This document shows positions 23,335-27,999 of a stretch of DNA of 27,999 nt, piece after piece. Within the stretch, counting starts at the first letter, position 1, and each line of letters starts with the position of its first letter. The position numbers and the translations under genes are program-made. The DNA is from Deferribacteraceae bacterium UBA1873 (lineage in GTDB: Bacteria; Chrysiogenota; Deferribacteres; Deferribacterales; Flexistipitaceae). The notes beneath the pieces are model-generated. The model was not told the origin of the DNA and made no database searches. It saw only the letters and a list, made by a program, of their open reading frames with translations. The stretch lies in contig DDHP01000050.1 in the NCBI GenBank assembly GCA_002338145.1, positions 817 to 28,815 on the forward strand. Reading direction: 5' to 3'.

Positions 23335-24591
23335 TCAACCTCCTTTTTTTACTGTTAACGTTATCCCGTTATAGTCCTCCACTTCCGCCTTCTCCCCTTT
23401 TACAAGGGTGTCATCGGAGGTAATATTCCAGATTTCCCCATTAACAAACATTTTGCCTTCACCGTCGGAAAATTCAATAACTTTACCCTCCATACCTTTC
23501 AGTTTTTCCATTCCGGCGGAGGGTTTTCTTTTAAAATCTTTAATTACAAGCCTACCTATTATCACTGCCAAAGCTATAACTACAAAAACAATAGCAATAA
23601 TCACCCACATGGATACACCAATCCCCACACTGTTCTCTCTGTCAAACAACAAATATAGTCCGAACACCAATGAAACGATTGACGCCAGTGTAAATAAACC
23701 AAAACTTGGGATAAAAATCTCCAGAATAAGTAACGTCACCCCGAGCAAAACAAGCAGCAGGCTTAAATAGTTTATCGGAATTATATTAATACCAAAAAGG
23801 AAAAGAATTATTGCAACAGCACCCAGGCTGGCAAAGATAAAAGTCCCCGGCATCTGAAACTCAAGAATAATAGCCAAAACACCAATCATAAGCAGCAATA
23901 CCAGAATATTGGGATCACTTAGAAAAAAAGCGATTTTCTGCATAGTAGAAGGCTCTATTCTTTCCATTGCAATATTATTTCCAAGCCCTAATTCCTTACG
24001 GGCACTTTCTAAAACTTCCTCAACAGAATTATCCACAGAATCTATTATATTTTTCTCCAATGCCTGGGATGATGTCAAACTTATTGATTCTGTAACCATT
24101 TTTTCAGCGATATCACCGTTTCTGTTGCGTTTTTCAGATATAGACCGAATAAAAGCAACAGTGTCGTTGAGAACTTTTTCAGACATATTCCCTTCCAAAT
24201 CCTCACCTGTAATATTTACAGGATGCGCCGCACCTATGTTACTGCCATCCGCCATTGAAGCATAATGGGATGCAAGCACAATAAACGTCCCCGCAGAACC
24301 GGCCCTTGCCCCCTGGGGTGCAACATGTGTTATTACTGGAATGTCAGATTCAAGGATTATTTGAACAATTTTTCTTGTGGCACCAAGAAGCCCGCCTGGT
24401 GTATCCAGCTCTATAACAAGAGCTGCGTTTTCCTTCTCCGCCTTGTCCAAAGCATTTGAGATATATTTATGAGTATATCCTGTTATCACACCGTCTATTT
24501 TTAACACTAAAGCTTTACTGATATCATCCTGACTGTAAACATTCACAAGCATCAGACAAAAAACAACCAATACAATAAATAATTTTTTCAT
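23335..24591 (-). CDS. NfeD-like membrane-bound serine protease
   Basis: This 418-residue protein is a long-form NfeD (stomatin-operon-partner) protease. A signal peptide (about 1-20) is followed by a ClpP/SppA-like protease domain with nucleophile S99 (ARAGSAGTFI) and probable general base K139, at the same spacing as the Ser-Lys dyad of Pyrococcus horikoshii PH1510. Several hydrophobic membrane segments follow (about 222-345), and a soluble OB-fold NfeD domain ends the protein (about 360-418; GKVIEFSDGEGKMFVNGEIW). Such proteases cleave stomatin-like membrane proteins, but no stomatin gene is in the window. AAGGAG lies before the ATG. Confidence 0.92.
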   Translation of the reverse strand: MKKLFIVLVVFCLMLVNVYSQDDISKALVLKIDGVITGYTHKYISNALDKAEKENAALVIELDTPGGLLGATRKIVQIILESDIPVITHVAPQGARAGSAGTFIVLASHYASMADGSNIGAAHPVNITGEDLEGNMSEKVLNDTVAFIRSISEKRNRNGDIAEKMVTESISLTSSQALEKNIIDSVDNSVEEVLESARKELGLGNNIAMERIEPSTMQKIAFFLSDPNILVLLLMIGVLAIILEFQMPGTFIFASLGAVAIILFLFGINIIPINYLSLLLVLLGVTLLILEIFIPSFGLFTLASIVSLVFGLYLLFDRENSVGIGVSMWVIIAIVFVVIALAVIIGRLVIKDFKRKPSAGMEKLKGMEGKVIEFSDGEGKMFVNGEIWNITSDDTLVKGEKAEVEDYNGITLTVKKGG

Positions 24592-24634
24592 AATTCTCCT
24601 TCATTTCAAGTATCTTGTTTTTGCAATCACATAT

Positions 24635-24664
24635 TGATTACAGCATGTATTTTTATAAAGTCAA
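24635..24664 (-). promoter_or_regulatory. Candidate promoter of the nfeD-like gene
   Basis: On the minus strand TTGACT (24659-24664) and TAATCA (24635-24640) are spaced by 18 bases, about 45 bases before the ATG at 24591. The -35 is good and the -10 is moderate. Confidence 0.4.
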
Positions 24665-24679
24665 GTCTCAGTTTTGGCT

Positions 24680-24709
24680 TTGATTTTTATTTCGTTTTAT
24701 GGTTATATA
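24680..24709 (+). promoter_or_regulatory. Candidate promoter of argC-argJ
   Basis: TTGATT at 24680-24685 and TATATA at 24704-24709 are spaced by 18 bases. Transcription would start near 24716, giving a very short leader before the TTG start at 24734. It lies back to back with the nfeD promoter in the 142-base gap. No clear arginine-repressor operator was recognised. Confidence 0.4.
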
Positions 24710-24733
24710 GTCACGTTATTATGGAGGTGAATT

Positions 24734-25738
24734 TTGAATGTTTCAATAATTGGAGCCACCGGTTATACAGGTTTTGAGTTAGTAAAAATAATCAGCAGGC
24801 ACCCTTATTTAGAGCTTTCCTACCTTACGAGTGACTCTGCTTACGGCAAAAAATATAGCGATATATATCCGGAATTAAGAGATATAGTTGACAATAAAAT
24901 AGTTGCCAATGACTGGGAAAAAATAAGCCAAAAATCAGACATTGTCTTTTTATGCCTGCCCCATAGTGCATCTCAGGAAGCTGTTCATTTTTTCTATAAA
25001 AAGGATAAACTTGTTATAGATTTAAGTGCTGATTTTAGAATCCAGGATAAGAAACTTTATGAAGAAACCTACAATGTGGAACACAGCTATTTTGACCTGT
25101 TGGATAAAGCTGTATACGGAATTCCAGAGATCTATAGGGAGGATATTGTCTCAAGCAGGTTGATTGCAAATCCCGGCTGTTACCCCATATCTGTTTTACT
25201 CCCTCTTTACCCATTAATCAAAAATAAGCTTATTGATACTGAAAATATTATTGCAGACTGCAAATCGGGAGTTAGCGGTGCCGGTAAAAAACTTTCTGAG
25301 AAAACACATTTTTGCGAAGTAAGCAATGACTTTAAACCTTACAGTATTTTCAGCCACCGACATAGTCCGGAAATAAACTTCCACCTTCAGAAATTAAACA
25401 AAGATACCGATATTATTTTCACACCGCATTTACTTCCGGTAATCCGTGGGATAGAATCCACTATTTACTGCAAAAGCAATGCAACGGAAGATGACATCAG
25501 AAATACACTCAGTGATTTTTACTCAGATTCCCCCTTTGTCAGAATTATGAAAAAAAATGAAGTCCCCCGTCTGATAGGTGTAACCCATACTAATTTTGCA
25601 GATATAGGTATTTTTAAACAAAATAGTACGCTTATACTTGCCAGCTGTATAGATAACCTGCTGAAAGGTGCAAGTGGAAACGCTGTTCAAAATGTAAACA
25701 TTATAATGAATTTCCCGGAAGAAACAGGATTAATTTAG
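24734..25738 (+). CDS. argC: N-acetyl-gamma-glutamyl-phosphate reductase
   Basis: This 334-residue enzyme reduces N-acetylglutamyl phosphate to the semialdehyde with NADPH, third step of arginine synthesis. The Rossmann dinucleotide motif is IGATGYTG (6-13) and the catalytic cysteine is C149 in ANPGCYPIS. Further family segments are IDLSADFRI, YGIPEIYR, SGVSGAGKK, HRHSPEI and HLLPVIRGI. Length fits the class of about 340 residues. It starts with TTG at 24734, supported by GGAGGTG 4 bases ahead. argJ follows after 14 bases. Confidence 0.96.
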   Translation: MNVSIIGATGYTGFELVKIISRHPYLELSYLTSDSAYGKKYSDIYPELRDIVDNKIVANDWEKISQKSDIVFLCLPHSASQEAVHFFYKKDKLVIDLSADFRIQDKKLYEETYNVEHSYFDLLDKAVYGIPEIYREDIVSSRLIANPGCYPISVLLPLYPLIKNKLIDTENIIADCKSGVSGAGKKLSEKTHFCEVSNDFKPYSIFSHRHSPEINFHLQKLNKDTDIIFTPHLLPVIRGIESTIYCKSNATEDDIRNTLSDFYSDSPFVRIMKKNEVPRLIGVTHTNFADIGIFKQNSTLILASCIDNLLKGASGNAVQNVNIIMNFPEETGLI

Positions 25739-25752
25739 ATTACAGGTGATAT

Positions 25753-26961
25753 ATGAATAAAATAAAAAATGCAGGAATATGTGCCCCTTTAGGCTTTTCC
25801 TCTGCTGGAATATCGGCAGATATAAAAGACAACGGTAGTGATCAGCCTGATTTTGGAGTACTCACATCGATGGCGCCGTGTGAAGCAGCAGGTGTTTTTA
25901 CAAAAAACAGAGTAAAAGCTGCACCACTGATTTTTGCAATGGATAAGCTGGAAAAAGGTACTAAAATAAACGGAATACTTGTAAACAGTGGTAATGCTAA
26001 TGCCTGTACAGGCAAAAAGGGTTTGGAAAACTGCAGGCTTTTAACCGAAGAAGCGGAAAAAATACTGGGCGTAGACAGCGGCACAATACTAATATCTTCC
26101 ACCGGTGTGATAGGAGAACAACTGCCTGTCACAAAAATGAAAGTTGCCATGCGAAATTTTCCGGATATTCTTGCCGGCTATGACGATGATTTCGCAAAAG
26201 CCATACTGACAACAGATACTTGCATAAAGCGTCTGGCATTATTAGTGGAAACGGAGGCAGGAGCGTACGTAATCGGTGGTGTTGCCAAAGGTTCCGGCAT
26301 GATTGCTCCGGATATGGCCACAATGCTTTCTTTTATAACAACGGATGCAATGATTTCGAAAAATAACTTACAGGCGTGCCTCAAAAAATCTGTAGAAAAA
26401 TCTTTTAACAGCATTACAGTTGATGGTGATATGAGTACCAATGATTCAGTTTTTATTTTCGCCAACGGTATGAGCGGGATAAACATCAATAATGAAAAAT
26501 ATTTAGAGCAATTTCAGCAGTCACTGGACTATCTTTGTCTGGAGCTGGCAAAAATGATTGTAATGGACGGTGAAGGCGCCACAAAATTTGTTGAAATCAA
26601 TATCAAGGGTGCTTTAAACAAAGATGAGGCAAAAAGATGTGGCATGAAGATAGCAAATTCCCCCCTTGTTAAAACAATGTTTTTCGGGGAAGATCCAAAC
26701 TGGGGAAGGCTTTTGGCATGTATTGGTGCAAGTTTTGTCGAAATGAAGGAAGACAAAGTGGAAATATATTTTGACACTTTGAAATATGTGGAAAACGGCC
26801 TGCTGATTGATAAAACTCTGGAAGAAGAAGCTGCCAGGATAATGCAAAAGAAATCTTTTGCCATTACCATTAATCTTAACATTGGAAAAGCAGCACATAC
26901 TGTCTATACTTCTGATTTGAGTTATGATTATGTCAAAATCAATGCTGACTACAGAACATAA
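25753..26961 (+). CDS. argJ: Bifunctional glutamate N-acetyltransferase/ornithine acetyltransferase
   Basis: This 402-residue enzyme moves the acetyl group from N-acetylornithine to glutamate, recycling it in the cyclic arginine route. It is made as a precursor that cuts itself before a threonine: T190 in KGSGMIAPDMATMLSF, giving alpha (1-189) and beta chains. The oxyanion-hole motif STGVIG lies at 116-121. EDPNWGRLLACIGAS and the C-terminal SDLSYDYVKINADYRT match the family. Whether it also uses acetyl-CoA (bifunctional) cannot be told by eye. AGGTG is 5 bases before the ATG. The argCJ order is common. Confidence 0.96.
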   Translation: MNKIKNAGICAPLGFSSAGISADIKDNGSDQPDFGVLTSMAPCEAAGVFTKNRVKAAPLIFAMDKLEKGTKINGILVNSGNANACTGKKGLENCRLLTEEAEKILGVDSGTILISSTGVIGEQLPVTKMKVAMRNFPDILAGYDDDFAKAILTTDTCIKRLALLVETEAGAYVIGGVAKGSGMIAPDMATMLSFITTDAMISKNNLQACLKKSVEKSFNSITVDGDMSTNDSVFIFANGMSGININNEKYLEQFQQSLDYLCLELAKMIVMDGEGATKFVEINIKGALNKDEAKRCGMKIANSPLVKTMFFGEDPNWGRLLACIGASFVEMKEDKVEIYFDTLKYVENGLLIDKTLEEEAARIMQKKSFAITINLNIGKAAHTVYTSDLSYDYVKINADYRT

Positions 26962-26987
26962 AAAAGGCAGCCAGTGGGCTGCCTTTT
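26962..26987. terminator. Rho-independent terminator after argJ (bidirectional)
   Basis: AAAAGGCAGCC (26962-26972) pairs perfectly with GGCTGCCTTTT (26977-26987) around the loop AGTG. It begins at the argJ stop and lies 11 bases beyond the stop of the convergent rhodanese gene, so it can serve both strands. The T-run on the plus strand is only four bases. Confidence 0.8.
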
Positions 26988-26997
26988 AATGGGGAAT

Positions 26998-27999
26998 TTA
27001 CTCTATCTCACATTTACCGCTTGAATAATCCACATGAGCATCCAGATAGTAAAGTCTGTCCATCTGTTTGTAACCGCACATATCCTGTAAAGCGTAATAC
27101 ATTTCACTTGACCTGCCGCCGGCTGAGCACATAAATACAATATTTCCGTCTTCCGGGAGTTTGTTAATAACTGCATCACATCCTTTTTTGTAAACATCAT
27201 TTACATGAATGTTGATAGCACCTTTAACATGCCCCTGTTTGAATTCCTCAGGGCTTCTAACATCTACAATGTGAATGTTATCAGATCTTTTATCGATCAA
27301 GGTTTTAAAGTATTCTTTATCAACGGTACCTTCTTCTTTACCCTCTTTCAGTGCTCCCGTTTCATCTTTTTTTACCGATTTTTCAATTGTACCACCGGTT
27401 TTTGTGGTGGGGTGACCATTCTTTTTCCAGCCGGGCAAGCCTGCAGAATAATTATAAACATTTTCATAACCGTATTCACTGACCAGTATGCCTGAAACAG
27501 TATGGGATTTTACACATTCAAAGCCGCCGCAGAAAACAACAACAGCATCTTTTTTGTCAACAGGGAGCTTATCAAGATACTTCTGCCTCTGATTTTTCAT
27601 GAACTTGAATTTTGTGTCCGGAATACTTACAGCCTCTGGTATTGTTTCATTCTCAAATTTTCTTATCGGTCTTGCATCCACAAAAGTAGCATTTTCTTTG
27701 TAAAGTTTCACTGCATAGTCATCTGAAATTTCAACATAGGATTTTTTCGACCAGTCGGGCATCCCTGCCAAATACACTTTGACATTTTTGTACCCTTCTT
27801 CCTTGAGCATCTTTGCTACATGATAACTTTTTACACAATTGAAGCCGCCGCAGTAAACTATTATCTCAGTAGATTTTGTAACACCTGTCAAAGATTCCAG
27901 TCTCGGATAGTGCTCATTGAACTGATTGTCGTGAATATTAATTGCCCCCGGAATATGTCCTGACTCGTATTTTCTGCCGGGTCTGGCATCGATGATAAC
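26998..27999 (-). CDS. Multi-rhodanese-domain protein (partial, 5' end outside window)
   Basis: At least 333 residues are visible, and the frame stays open to the window edge (VIIDARPGRKYESGHIPGAI is read at the edge), so the start is outside. Three rhodanese units follow each other. The first two have an active-site loop of the form CGGFNCVKS / CGGFECVKS with two cysteines; the third has the more standard CSAGGRSSE. Each begins with a DAR- or DVR-type motif and a GH.KGAIN- or EA-VSIP-like segment. Between units 2 and 3 is a lysine- and glutamate-rich linker. Rhodaneses carry persulfide sulfur, so this is probably a sulfur-transfer or polysulfide-handling protein. A signal peptide cannot be assessed. 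Confidence 0.87.
   Translation of the reverse strand, partial: VIIDARPGRKYESGHIPGAINIHDNQFNEHYPRLESLTGVTKSTEIIVYCGGFNCVKSYHVAKMLKEEGYKNVKVYLAGMPDWSKKSYVEISDDYAVKLYKENATFVDARPIRKFENETIPEAVSIPDTKFKFMKNQRQKYLDKLPVDKKDAVVVFCGGFECVKSHTVSGILVSEYGYENVYNYSAGLPGWKKNGHPTTKTGGTIEKSVKKDETGALKEGKEEGTVDKEYFKTLIDKRSDNIHIVDVRSPEEFKQGHVKGAINIHVNDVYKKGCDAVINKLPEDGNIVFMCSAGGRSSEMYYALQDMCGYKQMDRLYYLDAHVDYSSGKCEIE

Overview
The window is AT-rich, densely coded bacterial chromosome with no phage, plasmid or insertion-sequence genes. RlpA with a SPOR domain, a periplasmic-type ABC transporter and a TAXI-TRAP uptake system point to a Gram-negative cell. The gene set (mglBA beside dnaX-ybaB-recR, a LarB homologue, tRNA 2-selenouridine synthase with a selenium-type LysR regulator, a fused TRAP permease, tandem rhodaneses) suggests an anaerobic or microaerophilic lineage such as the Deferribacteres (Flexistipes/Deferribacter-like). 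That placement is inference from gene content and style, not from a marker-gene comparison.

Layout. 1-228: non-coding, with short tandem repeats and an imperfect inverted repeat that looks like a dispersed element. 229-7450 (minus): a long gene train, in transcription order dnaX, ybaB, recR, mglB, mglA, rng, rlmE, larB and a DnaQ-type exonuclease, with gaps of a few bases or overlaps from ybaB onward. 7649-12000 (plus): a 53-residue zinc-ribbon protein, a polar amino-acid ABC transporter (binding protein, permease with an extra inserted domain, ATPase), and a 2Fe-2S ferredoxin fused to what looks like a degenerate ASKHA (RACE/DUF4445-like) domain. 11990-12873 (minus): a tandem two-domain Hfq-like protein and a receiver-only response regulator behind a near-consensus promoter. 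13105-17388 (plus): leucyl aminopeptidase, LysR regulator, MnmH and the lipoprotein RlpA. 17385-19211 (minus): uvrC. 19451-22559 (plus): TAXI binding protein and 4TM/12TM fused TRAP permease, separated by a hairpin terminator. 22589-24591 (minus): nfeD-like protease, DUF493 protein and universal stress protein. 24734-26961 (plus): argC-argJ. 26998-27999 (minus): a multi-rhodanese protein running off the window edge.

How the genes work together. The left train mixes DNA replication and repair (dnaX, ybaB, recR, exonuclease), RNA maturation (rng, rlmE), a cell-polarity GTPase with its partner (mglA, mglB) and the first step of nickel-pincer cofactor synthesis (larB). The middle joins amino-acid uptake and peptide breakdown. 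LysR-MnmH suggests selenium use for tRNA wobble-uridine modification. argC-argJ gives the acetyl-recycling route towards ornithine/arginine.

The least ordinary items are the ferredoxin-degenerate ASKHA fusion, the tandem Hfq coupled to a lone receiver domain, and the barrel-sandwich-like insertion in the ABC permease. No intergenic stretch exceeds about 240 bases. No tRNA, rRNA, CRISPR array or mobile-element gene was seen.
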